A stretch of 64,000 bases of DNA from Acridotheres tristis (Eukaryota > Chordata > Aves > Passeriformes > Sturnidae). The notes under the pieces are model-generated. The model did not search any database, had not been told where the DNA came from, and was given only the letters and a program-made list of their open reading frames with translations. Shown here piece after piece: positions 27,301-39,200 of the stretch; within the stretch, counting starts at the first letter, position 1; each line of letters starts with the position of its first letter. The translations under genes were made by a program, and so were the position numbers. Where the stretch lies: contig CM072906.1 in assembly GCA_037013685.1 (NCBI GenBank), positions 6,694,001 through 6,758,000 of the forward strand, given 5' to 3'.

Positions 27301-30300
27301 CCAGATCCCAACAAACGGTGCTTTTCACTTGAGGAAGATAATGAATATGAGGCGAGGTGTCAGATCTAACAGCAGGTCACAGCAGGGGCTGGGAGAAATG
27401 TGGAGATCCTGGTCCCTCCACACCCTAATGAATCTGAGCCGTTAACTCACAGCTCCTCTGCACAAGAGCCTTTGAGCCAACGCATCCTGCACCAAGCCCC
27501 TGCCTGCTCAGCGCAGGCATTCACAGCCCCTGGCACTCCCCACATGGGCAGGGGGGCGAATCCCAACCCTTGCTGAACCTCTTCCCTTTCCAAACTCTCG
27601 TGCTGGCTGCTTTCTTCCGCCCCAGAGATGTTTGCATTATCTTCTGTGCTGCATGCACGTAGTCTCTTATCCCTTTGAAGACTGTTTGGAACCAAAAAAA
27701 AAAAAAAAAAAAGTAGAAGTTTCTCTGTTGTTTGGATGAAAACTGGGATGCTGCCAGCACTGTGTTGAGTCTGGGGGGGCCGGGTGGGAGGGATGGGAGC
27801 AGCCGGGCAGGCTGGGAGGTCTCGGCTGACGGCTGTTGCTCTTCCCCTGCCAGCCCAAGATCGTGGAGGCCCTGCTGGGCTACGAGATGGTGCAGGTGGC
27901 TTGTGGCGCGTCTCACGTCCTGGCGGTCTCCAACGAACGGGAAGTGTTTAGCTGGGGCAGGGGTGATAATGGTAAGAGATGTCTATTTTGCAGAACAGGG
28001 CTTGTGCCTGTTTCCACTCCCTTTGCTGGCCCTGCTTGCCCACAGTGTCCTCCAGATGTGCCAGGGTGGGTGGGTGTGGAAGAGCTGCAGCTGTTTTGCT
28101 GCATACCAGGATCCCTGTGCTTTGGTTTTTGCTGCTTTCTGGGATCCCAGGCTGGGCTCTTGCAGCAGCTGTGTCAGTGCTGCTCTCAGTGGGGCTGTGC
28201 TCAGGGTGTGTGTTGCCATCAGCTGTTCCCTGCTCTGTTCTTCCTGCCAGGTCGGCTTGGGCTGGGAACCCTGGAGTGCCACAACTGCCCCCAGCAGGTG
28301 ACAGTCCCTCCGGAGCACGAGGCTCAGAGGGTCATCTGTGGCATTGATTCCTCCATGGTCCTCACAGTGAAGAACCAGATTCTTGCTTGTGGAAGCAACA
28401 GGTAAGAGGGGTGAGGGTCCATGCTCCACATTTTATCCTCCTGGGCCTGTCTGTGTTTTGACCAAGGGGCTCCACAAGATATCCCTGTGTGATCCTAGAG
28501 ATTTTCCCTGTGCAGGTGTAACAAGCTGGGCCTAGACCGGATCAGCTCAGCAGAGGAGCCTTCCCCAGAGGACCAGGTGGAAGAGGCCACTGTGTTTGTG
28601 TGTGCCCAGTCAGCCCCCTTAAACCAAGAGCCCATTGTGTGTGCTGACATCGGTACAGCACATTCAGCTGCTGTCACAGGTGAGGGTGTGTGTGCCCAAA
28701 TTCTGACATTTTCCCTGTCTTCCTTCCGCTTGTTTCCCACGGGTAGTCTCTCAAGAGACACCCTGCTCCTAATGTTGAAGCTCTGTGGAGCAGGATGCTC
28801 AGCCTGGAGACAGCAAAGAGCTTCAGGTGTTTCAGTGTGACCCAAGTGACACCCAGTTGTGTCTCTCCTCTCTGCTGTCAGCCTCTGGCCACTGCTACAC
28901 CTTTGGGAGCAACCAGCATGGGCAGCTGGGCACCAACTCCTGCCGCAACAGCCGCGTGCCCCACCTGGTTGTGGGGCTCGAGATGATGAAGGTGACCGTG
29001 GTGGCTTGTGGAGATGCCTTCACTGTGGCCATCGGAGCAGGTGAGGCTGAAGCCCCCATGTCCTGGCCTGCAGCAGGCCCTGGTTGGCCTCTGCCTCTGC
29101 TGTGGCCAAGGCAGGTGTGCAGTGAGGTGTTTATATCCCTCTGCAGATGGCGAGGTGTGCACGTGGGGGAAAGGAGCCAGGGGACGCCTGGGCAGGAAGG
29201 ATGAGGAAACAGGAGTGCCAAGGCCAGTGCAGCTGGAGGAGACACATCCATACCTGGTGACCTCCGTCGCCTGCTGCCACGGGAACACACTGCTGGCAGT
29301 AAAGCGTGAGTAAAGCCTTTGTCCCTGTGATTCCTGCCATGAGGACCCAGCCAGACACAATGCCTTGTGACCGGAGCTGTGCCGAGTAACCCTGGCATCT
29401 AAGCTCAGTGTTATTCTAGTCCTTCTTGAACTGTAGATGAATAGAAATAACTTCAAGCCCAAAATAATTCTCCTGCTGCTCTTCAGCTCTGTGGCACTGC
29501 CTCTCCCACTGGGCAAGGGGAGCAAAGGGATGGCAGAGGCTGTCTCGTGCACTCCCAGACAGGTAGGCTGGCCAAGCTGCGGCCAGCGGGGAGCTGGCGT
29601 GCCAGCAGTCCACAGAGCATCCAAAAAGAGCAGCTCTCTAATTGATGCTGCTGAAATAGAAGCTGAGATTTGAGGCGTCATTTTGGCTGCTGCCTTTCCA
29701 TTGTGGTTTGGAAAAGATAGTGATGGTTTTGTGGTTCCTCTCTGCTCGGGCCAAAGGCAGCATCGCGGCTCGGTTAAAACGTGCCCGTGGCATGACCTGC
29801 CCTTCCATTGCCTGGATGTACAACGGGAGCCTGGCCCAGACTGCTGCAGGGGCCTTTCTTCCTCCTCTGCTGGCCTGATTAAGGCCTCAGCCTGGGCTGA
29901 GGGATTCCAGTCCCAGCCCACTTCAAGGAGGCTAATTACAGCCCGCAGGGGAGGAGGCCCGGCTGACGGCCCCGGCACAGCGGAATGGGCCCTGGCTCTG
30001 TTCCTCCCCTGCAAGTGCCCAGCTCTCATGTGATGTGTGCTGCCACGTGAAGGGAACGGGAATGGCCGAGTCCCCAGGCTCGGGAACAAGTAGGGTATTT
30101 GTCATGGGAGAGTAAAAGGGTTTTGTCTCTGCAGGAAGACTTCAGGCTGCTCTCCCCTTCCGCTGCTGGAGTCGCCCTGTACTCTGTGGCAGCTGATTTG
30201 TGGGCTCCCACCTGCAGCACTGTATGAGCAGGGACTGAGTGTGCAGCCCCATTGCTGTCCCTCTACCCAAAACCTTGTCCTGTCCCGGTACTGGGAGTGC

Positions 30301-30948
30301 AAACTCAGCGGTGTGAGGGCAGCAGCCTTGCCTACCCCAGCATCCCTCAGCAACCAGCATGCAAAAAAGCACTAAGAGCTCTGTAAAGAGCTGAGAATTG
30401 TGCTTTCACACAGCTCAATCTGCCTGGAAATTTCTCCAGCAAGAACACGAGATCTGGTGACACACGTGATGTCATTGCTGCTATGATCTGGCCCGGGAGG
30501 TGCTGGCACAGGCGAGCTGTGCTCCACCTTTGGGGCGGCTGTTCTGATCCTCCCGTGGGGCCAACTCTGCTTTTGACTGGCTTGGGCTGCTGCCCAGGTT
30601 ATCATGAGCTGCTGCTGCTCCCTTCTCTCAATCCCACTGCAAACAGAATAACTGGGAGAAGCCAGGCTGGAGAGGAGGAGGAGGAGAGCAAAAACGTTAA
30701 GTGAAGTGACTGCATTTTGTCCGGCTTAGGCTCTGTCTGCTGGGCGTTGCCTCACTTGTGCCACTACTGAGGTCTTGCAGTGGCTTTCTGTAGGGAAGAG
30801 GACAGGGATTTTGGTGCCCATCTGTTGGGTATCAGGCCTGTGTGTAGCAGAACACTTCTTGTAGCTTTATCAAGGTGGGGCTTCCACCTAAATCTTGGTC
30901 TTTATCCTTTTTGTTTCAGCTGTCGTGGAGGAGTCTCCTTCCCAGTGA
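21378..30948 (+). CDS. NEK8: NEK8 (nephrocystin-9), NIMA-family kinase with RCC1 repeats
   Basis: Fifteen exons: 21378-21424, 21698-21903, 22864-23096, 23721-23852, 24039-24247, 24650-24729, 25000-25181, 25393-25543, 26618-26694, 27854-27971, 28251-28401, 28516-28679, 28882-29040, 29147-29305, 30920-30948. They give 698 aa (human 692). NEK8 is a Ser/Thr kinase of the ciliary inversin compartment; mutations cause nephronophthisis and laterality defects. Kinase domain about 1-258: GRGAFG loop, Lys33, [20 protein letters not shown]. After a variable linker come RCC1-type repeats ([40 protein letters not shown]). Intron 5 uses a GC donor (AG/GCAAGT at 24248). The last 29-nt exon is inferred from frame, a good acceptor and an ending like human; without it the frame stops at 29313. 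Confidence 0.94.
22085..22268 (+). mobile_element. CR1 LINE 3' fragment in NEK8 intron 2
   Basis: Phrases typical of the avian CR1 3' end are readable: GTTGTGGAGTCACCATCCTT, a CTGGTCCTGGACAACCT phrase, and CAAGGTCCCTTCCAACCTCA. Part of the upstream CR1 sequence seems deleted. Truncated and inactive. Confidence 0.8.
25757..25848 (+). mobile_element. CR1-like 3' end fragment in NEK8 intron 8
   Basis: AGTTGGACTTAGATAATCTT, then GATCTTTGCCAACCTTAATT and ATAATTCTATGA, the usual avian CR1 (or CR1-mobilised) tail. The element may start farther left; the 5' limit is unclear. Confidence 0.65.
27694..27712. repeat. Poly(A) run of 19 in NEK8 intron 9
   Basis: Nineteen consecutive A. No retrocopy could be recognised before it. 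Confidence 0.9.
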
Positions 30949-33900
30949 GTGAGAGCAGCCACATCCTGCTCTTCCTACTGCCCACGGTGACCTGGCTCAG
31001 ACACACTCCAGGCTCCAGAGCTGCTCAGCTGCACTCTGAAGGTAGCAGTCTGGAAACAGAGAGCTCCTAACGATGGTTCCCGAGGAACCAGAGCTGGTCT
31101 CACTTATTGAATTGTCACTGTGAACCTCCTGTGCCTGACAGTCGCTGCCCTGGACATGCCCAGAGCTCGGGTGCTGCCTTCAGGGGGTCACACTGTGCTC
31201 CTCTTCCCCTCTCTGCTGGAAGTGCCTGTGTGGAAGAGGAGCACAGAGGTTGTTTTTCTCTGTGGAAACTGTTTCTGGTTACAAAGCCCAGGCTGACAGC
31301 TCCGTGTCTGAGAGAGCTGTCAGCCTTTGCACAGCAGCGTCTGGAGTCAGGGCCTCAGGCGCTGTGCTGGGTGACTAAATGCAAACCTCTTTGCTAATTA
31401 GAGAAGTCTGTCCTTTCCCATCCCCCCCTAAAACGTTTCACCCGTTTATTGAGCACACTTTGGAGGGTCTTGCCTGCACGGCTGGCCGAGCTCAGCACAA
31501 GCAGCTTCCCTGTGCTGCACAGCTCTCCCCAAATGCCACCTGGAGCTTTCCAATTACAGCATCCCCTGGCCCCAGGAGCTCGCTGGAGGATCCTCCAGCT
31601 GACATTTGTCCTCAGGCCCCTCAGTCCTGCTGCTGACCGGCTCACTGGCTCCCAGCTGAGCTAGGGAAGGCAGCAAAACACAGCCAGTGATTGTCAGTAC
31701 TTGAAGTTTTTTAACCCAGATTTGTCTAGGGAGCTGATGAGTTTTCACCAGGGGTCTTTGTGAGCAGGAGAAGCACATCCATGTGTTATGGACAGGAGTC
31801 ACGTTTTTTGTCTCCAGAAGGGCCGTTTCCTTTTCTTTATTTTTTTCCTTTTCTTTTCTTTTTTTAACTTACATTTGCCCTGGGCCATTTTTTGATGAGC
31901 TTCTGTCTCTGATCTGTCTGACATTGCAAATGCTCTTGCCTTTCACATCCATCTTTGTGCTGTTGCCAATCTGTTGTGTGTAAAGTCAGTGCTTTCATAA
32001 GCTGGCTGAGATGAAATCTCTCTAATTATTTTTGTGATTCTTTCCTGTTTTCAATGAGGGAAACCTCGACGGGCTCTGGTAAAAGCCAACTGATCCCTCT
32101 GTCATGTGGAAGGTAATGAATTTCTGCAGCTCTCCTGCCCTTCCTTCCCTCGCCTCCCAGGCTCCGGCTGGGGAAGGGAGCAGGTCCCGTCCGGCCGGGA
32201 GAGGCGTGTGCAGCCCTGGCTGCAGACACAGCCTCCCTGTTTGGCTCCTGGCAGGGTGGGTGCACGGGTTTTTCCCTGCCTTTTTTGTTTCTTGTGGAGC
32301 TGCCTTTTCAGGCGGTTACACCCTGCTATCCCAGGAAGCCGACTGGAATTCAAAGGTTCTGCCAGTCCTTTGGCACTTTCCTGCGCTGCAGGTTACAGAG
32401 ACAGCGCGGTGTCAGGGCAGGTGCTTTCCCCTCCCAGACCAACCTGGGCACCAGGGCTGGGTTCAATTGCCTCAAAGCCCTTCTGGGCCACTGCCTCTCC
32501 TCCCTGTGTGGAGCTGGCAGCAGCTCCAGCTCCTTCCAGCATCGGATTTCTCTTGCCTCTGTTGTTCAGAGCTCTCAGGGCTTCCCTCGCCCCACACCAC
32601 ATTCGAACACATCCCATAGGAAGGGGCTGGTGTTCCTCCTGCCAGGGCTGAGGGTTGGCTGGGACAGCAGCAAGCAGGACAGAGGTTCTGACACCCTTTG
32701 TCTTGTACCAAAATCCTGCTGCTTCAGGAGCCAAGCTCTTCCTGCTCCAGCTGGGCTGCCAAATCCAGGGGTGCGGCCCCCCTCTACCCGGTTCCTATCA
32801 GTGTACTGGTGTTAGGTGAATGATTTTATGGCTTTATGACACCTTTGCACTGCAGTTCTGGGGCTGAAGGTGTCACCAGCTTGAATACTGGGATCTTTTG
32901 TTCCAGAGTGGGGAAACCAGTGTGGACCAGTGCACTTTGTGCTGGGCCAGGGGCTCCGGCGAGAGCGGGAGCCCTCGGGATTTCACAGCCTGGGCTCTCC
33001 ACACAGGAGTTCAGCTGTGAAGCCCAGCAAGATCATTTGAATAATTTAATACCGGGCTGTGACCAAGCCTGGCGAAAGGGTAAAGGAAACAAAGAGGCCC
33101 CCAGCCCCGAGCAACAAAAGCTCCTGGAACGACAAGCCGAGGCATGTCCGTGCTGCCGGAGGCAGAGAGCAGCTCGGGCAAATAGGCCACTTGCATTCCT
33201 CACGTCTGCTGCTTTGTTTCCCTGCAGAAGCTCCCGGAGAAATCTGCAGGTCTCAGGGCTTCTCCCTTTATCCTTTTTTTGTTCCTGTGTTGTGCGGAGC
33301 TGGTGGTGGAGCAGTGTCCCCGCGGCTCTTCCTGCTAAGGAAAGGCAAGGCCGGAGGGCATCGGGAAGGGGAGGTGATGTGGGATGAGGCTGCCTGGTCC
33401 CCTCTGGCCATTGTCACCCAGGGAAAGGCTGTCCCTGTTCCAAATAAGATCCTGCTGACTTGGGACGATTACTGTAGCAGCAAACAGCCCAAACCGCCTG
33501 CTGATCCCGGAGCTGATTTATTTTGATTCCAGCACCTCTGTCGAGGTTGTATCCTCATTCCCACGAGGCTTTTGGCAGGAGGTGCGGCTGTTGTCCCTCT
33601 GTCCGTCTGCCAGGATCCCTTACCCCTGCCCTCCCTGGGCACGAGGCCCCAGAAGCCGGGAGAGGACTCTCCCCACTTCTTTCCCTGGGGCGAAAGGCTC
33701 CACCTTAACTTCTTTAGAAGCCGGAGCGTTGGTTTTCTGTCCCTCCAGTTTAAGTTAAATAGAAGGTGGAGGGATGGAGTAGCAGGGAGAGGCTGAGGAA
33801 GAGGACAAGAGGCCTCTCCGAGCTCAGATGGGTTCAAGAAGTGACCCATCATGGGAGACAGGGAACATATCACCTCCACAAAGGGAATTGCCTTGAGTGT

Positions 33901-35928
33901 CGCCTTTGTGTGAGACAAATGCCTGGCTGTGATGTTGAGTGCGGGGAGGGCTTTGCTCAGGGAGAGGGGAAAAGGAGGGATCTTTGTTTGCAGGGTCTGA
34001 CACCTCCCAGCCGCCCTGCCGGCACAGCCAGCACCTTCTGATGGCTTTGTCAGCTCCTGGCTAATTAGCAGAGATGCTCTTCAGTGAGGTTAGGGAAGAA
34101 TAATTTTAAAACATCAAAGAGAAGCAGTAAATAATGATAAAAGTCGGCTGTTTCATGGTTGTCATCGGAGGCACAGGCTGCCTGTGTTTACAGGACTGAT
34201 GTGTCCTGTCTTTGGAGTCCCATCAACCCCCAGGGTACCGAGGAGCTAGCTGTCCTTTTGGCCTGAACCTTGTCCCAGAGTGGTGTCCAGGGACAGTTTT
34301 TAGCCGGGGCCAGGTCACAGCGTGTCAGGGAGTGTCTGGGTTGTGCCTATCTCTTGTTTGAGACAGCCTGGCTCTGGGCTGGCACAGAGTGGCAGAACCA
34401 GCTGGACCAGGGGGGTGCTGGTAGATCCAGGGGATGTCACAGCCCTGAGCAAACCTGACCAGGGAACACCTCAACCCCAGCTCAAGGTGGCTGTTGCTCC
34501 GCACTGCTCCCTGTACAGTTGCCCACTGTCACTTGTTTTTACCTGTCAGGTTCCCAGTATCACTGGGAGCTGGTTAAAGTTTAGCTCAGTGCTCTCCATC
34601 GTCCGAGCAGCGACTCACATCTCTTGGAAAATACCCCGCTGATGGCAGCTTGTGCTCAGTGTACCCCAGTACAAGGTTCTCTGATTTGGGAGCCCCAGTA
34701 CAGCTCTGAACAACCTGCCATCCCTCAGGGTAACCCCCAGAAATGAGTTACCCATCCCCTCTTCTCTGGCAGCGAGCAGGCTACCTCCCCCCCCGGGCTG
34801 CTGCAGGGTTTTATTTTAAGCAGAGCCTCTCTGGGAGAAGGGTAACGTGAGCTCCTTGAGTGACAAGTGATAGAGCTCGACTTGCTCAGCGTGTCCCCCA
34901 GGAATCCCTCTCCTCTGCCATTTGCTAATTGAAAACTGCTAACATTTGGGTCTGGAGCAACTGCCACCCTTAATGGGAAGCTGGCTGGAGTGAGCGTTGG
35001 TGGGACTAACACATGCTCACAGCCTGTCATCTGCTCAGCTCCATCTCTGGGGAAAGGGGCAAATACTCCCATATGCTGCTCTGATTTCTGAAAGAGTGAC
35101 GAGGGGGCTGGAGCCAGACAGATTTGCTTTTATTCTCCCTCCTCCAGGCTCTTGCTCAGTTACAAACCATGGCTGGAGGGAGGCCGTTGGCTACAGCCTG
35201 GGGCGTGAGCTCCCAGCAGACAAAGCCACAGGAGCGTGTGTCCCCCTCGTGCCTGGGGTGTGGAGGGCTCAGGGCAGCCCCTCCATGTCCTGCTGTGGGT
35301 GATGGCTGGGACAGAGCTGCTCTCTGTGGTAGGAGCAGGACTGGGAACTGTATCCCACCTCCAGCCTCGCTCAGGGGCACAACTGTGGCCTCGGGCTGCC
35401 TGCAGGAGTGTGGCACCCCTGGGACACCTCTGAGCCAAGGAGGGCACGTAGGGTCAGCGAGGACACCGCAGTGTGTGCCCCCAGAGCCCAGCCCTGGGCC
35501 AGGAGAGGCTGTAGTGGGTGAAGGGGCCGTGTGTGATGTGATGTTGCTGCTCCCCAAACTCCTGGGGTGGCTGTTCCCGGTGCGGTGGGTACCAAACCCC
35601 CCGAGAGGGCTGTACCCGGTGCGCTGCTCCCCAAGTCCCCAGGGTGGCTGTCCCGATGCGCTGCACCCCAAACCCCTTGCAGGGGCTGTCCCCGGTGCGA
35701 TGCTCCCCGAGCCCCGGGACGCCGGGGCCGCTCCATCCCCCCGGTTCGGCGGCGGCGGGGCGGGGAGGCGGGGTCCGGGCGGGGGGCGGTGGCGACGGCG
35801 ATGCCGTCCCCCGTCGCGGGGCGGGCTCGGGCCGGTCCCACCGCCCCGTCCGGCCCCCGGGCGGAGCCGGGCGCGGAGCGCGGAGCCGAGCGGGCGCGGG
35901 GCGGCGGCGGCGGGCGCGGGGCGGCGGG
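30949..35928. other. NEK8-TRAF4 intergenic region
   Basis: About 5 kb holding the NEK8 3' UTR (no convincing AATAAA seen close to the stop) and TRAF4 upstream sequence. No further coding exon is supported. From about 35550 it turns into a GC-rich promoter region. Confidence 0.45.
35548..35715. repeat. Minisatellite upstream of TRAF4, unit about 45 bp
   Basis: About four diverged copies containing CCCGGTGCG near CTCCCCAA and GGGGTGGCTGT or GGGGCTGTCC. It abuts the TRAF4 CpG island; long frames through it are artefacts. Confidence 0.75.
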
Positions 35929-36200
35929 ATGCCGGGCTACGACTACAAGCTGCTGGAGCGGCCGCGGCGCCGGGTGCTGTGCCCGCTCTGCGGGAAGCCC
36001 ATGCGGGAGCCCGTCCGCGTCTCCACCTGCGGCCACCGCTTCTGCGACACCTGCCTGCAGGAGTTCCTCAGGTGAGACCCTGCATCACCCCACGGGCGAC
36101 CCGACCTGCGGTTACTCCGCTCACCCCTTCCCCCGTGGGGTGCCCCGGTCGCGCACCCCCGCACCGGCACCCCGCGGGGCAGCGGGTGCTCCTCGCCACC
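35700..36200 (+). promoter_or_regulatory. TRAF4: TRAF4 CpG-island promoter and first exon
   Basis: Extremely GC- and CpG-rich sequence around the TRAF4 start codon, with GGGGCGGGG/GGCGGGG GC boxes before the ATG. Limits are approximate. Confidence 0.6.
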
Positions 36201-39200
36201 GCCACCCCCCCTCCTCCGGGGTGCGGAGTCCGGGGGTGCCCCGGAGAGGGGTGCGGGGTGCCCTGGGCCGGTGTCGGAGTGCCTGGTGCACGGGTGTACG
36301 GATGCCCCGGGCCCGGGAGGGAATGCGGGATATGCCGGGAAGGAGCGCGGAGTGCCTGGGGGTGCGGGAGTCCTGGGGAAAGATGTGGGAGTGCTCCGGG
36401 CCGGGGAGCGGCTTCAGAGTGCCCCGGGAAAAAGATGCGGAATGCCCGGGAAAAGGCGCAGAGTGCCCCGGGAAAGGTGCGGGGTGCCCAGGGATGCCTT
36501 GGGCCGGGGAAAGGTGCGGGGTGCCCGGTGATGCCCCGGGGCAGGGAGGGGGTGCGGGGCGCGCCCAGCCCGTGACAGCCGCCCCGCGGGTGCAGCGGCC
36601 CGTGGCCCCTTTCGCTGAGGAGGAGGAGGAGGAAGAGGAGGGCCGGGTGAAGCCCGGAGCGGCGAGTTTCGAGATTCGATCTTAACCCCTTCCTGCCCCG
36701 GCCCCGCCGGAGGAAGTGGCCGGGGATGTTTTTCGGGGAGCGCTGTACGGCCAGCCCGGTGTCCCCGCGCCCGGGTGAGCGCGACCCGGCCATGTGCGCC
36801 GGCCAGGAGCGAGAAACCGGAGCCTCTTCCGACCCCTGCGGTTTGGGACCCCAAACCCGGTACCGGTGCCGGCAGCCGGGACACACGTGCGAGGCCGGTG
36901 CTGTCCCGGTTCCCGGCCGCCGCACTCGGCGCGGTCCCGGGGGTCCTGCGGGGCAGGGCGAGGGGGTGCCCGTGCTCTCCGGGCTGTGACAAGCGTCATC
37001 TCGGGCCTTTCCCCGCCGGAGCGACCTTCGCCCGGAGACGGCTCCTGGGCACCACCGTCACCGGGGCCGGTTTCTGTGAAACCGGGCGTTCCCCGGGGCA
37101 CGTGTCAGAGCGCATCTGTTCCCCCCCCTTCCCCGCACCCTTCCCACGGCACCTCCACTCTGCCGGGGGAAATGGCCTCGGCGTCCCCCCCTCCCTCCCG
37201 AGCACAACCCGTTTACCCTGGATCAGTTTGGGAATCCCATGGGCTGAGCCATGCAGCCCCACCGCGGTGCTGGGAAGGGGTGCCGGGGGGTGCAGGGGGA
37301 TGCTGGGGTTCCCCACCCCATCACCTCGCTGTGCCCCAGCACGCCGTGAAGGTCAGAGGCAAGGACGGTCCCCCCGGGTGCTGCCTCAGCACATTCCCTG
37401 CCCGGCCAAGCGTGAGGAATGGGGAGGCTTTGTCGAGGATTAGGCGCTGGCTTCGGGTCATCGTCCCACTTTCCCCGCCAGCCCCAGCACCCCAACACCG
37501 TGCACAGGGTGCAGGCACAGCTGACAGCCCTGGAAAGGCAGCAGAGTGATCTCAGCCACGGGGCAATGCCACGGGCTCCCCGGGAAGGGCCGGGTGCCCA
37601 GCCCTGTCTCAGGGCTCTTTATCTCAGTGGATCCCAGATGACTCCCACAAAAACACCTGCAACAAACACAGTGGGCACGTGGCAGAGCTGAATGCAGCCG
37701 TTCCCCACGTGGATCACACCCCACAGGGCTGTGGTTCCTGGGGTTCAACATCCCAGCACAGGGATGGTGGCCGCAGGGGACATGACCGTGCTGTGGCTGG
37801 GCAGCCCAGGTTGACACGTGCCTGGTGGCATTGCTGGCTGTGTCCCGGCATCTCACATCCACTTGGCAGCTCTGGTCGAGGCCACGCCAGTGTCTGCCAA
37901 GGGTATGCAGTGATTAGATGGGCACAAGGGCTGTCCAGGAAGGACAGCCTTGGCCAGTGTCACTGCAAAGACACCAGAGACACAGGGTCCCTTTGTGTCC
38001 CTGCTCCATGTCTCTGTAGGCAGCACCTGTGGTCTCCCACCCCAGTGTCCATCGGGAATGGTGCATGGACACCCTCCCCTACCCCTGGGCACAGTGATGT
38101 GTGGACCAGAGGTGATGGTGACTCCTGGCCAGCCTTGTGACAGGCCAGACTGCCTCTTTGGCTGGGCCCTTGTCTCCACCTCATGCTGCTCCTCTGCAGG
38201 TCAGGGCTGAGCAGAGCCCTTCCCACCTCAGGGACAGCTCTTGGGAGGACCACTCCATCCTGGGGGCCCAGCAGGATGGGGACCCCTCCAGGGAGGCTAT
38301 CTGTCCCTGTCCTGCCTCACCGTGGTGGCTGCTGGGGCCATTTCCTGTGGAGCAGGAGCCCCAGGGCCACGCATCAGGGCTGCACATCTGGCGCCCAGCT
38401 GTTGCCCTCCCCCACCTCCCCTGGGCCCCGGCACCTGGGGCTGGGGACACCCCGGCCCCCTCCTGGCCGGAGCCGACACCCTCCTTAATCCCAGGGGACG
38501 GGATGGGCAAGGGGCTGCCGGGGCTCCAGATGGTGCCACTCTCACAGCGGCTGGCCCAGGCCCCTGGGGACCGCGGCCGCCGTGCCCGGCTGGGGGTGGG
38601 GGGGTGTCTGGCGGGGCCATTTCCCAGCTCAGACAGATGGAACAGGATTAGAGCCATGGCTCTCCCAGGGTGGCGGCTGGATTTGGTACGGGGTGAGCGC
38701 TCAGCAGTGCAGGGACAGCGCCGCTGTCCTGGCGTGAGATGGCGGGGACCCGGTGGGACATCGTGGCTGTGTCACTGGTGATGTGCCACTCCCCAGCCCC
38801 GAGTGATCCCGAGCCTTCTGTGTCTTGCAGCGAAGGCGTCTTCAAGTGTCCAGAGGACCAGCTGCCCCTGGACTACGCCAAGGTGAGCCTGGCACACGGA
38901 TGAGTACCCTGCTCCAAGGGGACATCCCCACCAAGGGGCCGTCCCCAGGCTCTGCACAGCGCCTGGCACAGCCACGCCGGCCTGGCACGGGCGCCCGGGC
39001 GGAAGCAAGAGCCCTTTGTGCCGCGGGGCCGGGGAGCGGAAACCCGCTCCCAACAAAGGGAGCTTGTTGGTGTGCCCGGGGGTATCCGGCCCCGGGCAGC
39101 GTGCCCAAGGCTCCCAGCCAGGCTGTGCTGGGGGCTGTGTGTCCCCAGAGCCCGGTGCAGGATGCTGATACCCCACTGCTGCCCCTCCAGATCTACCCTG

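Noticed and set aside
35124..36685. 483-aa and 372-aa frames over the TRAF4 promoter
   Set aside because: GC-rich sequence without stops; they read through repeats, the TRAF4 exon in wrong phases and its donor.
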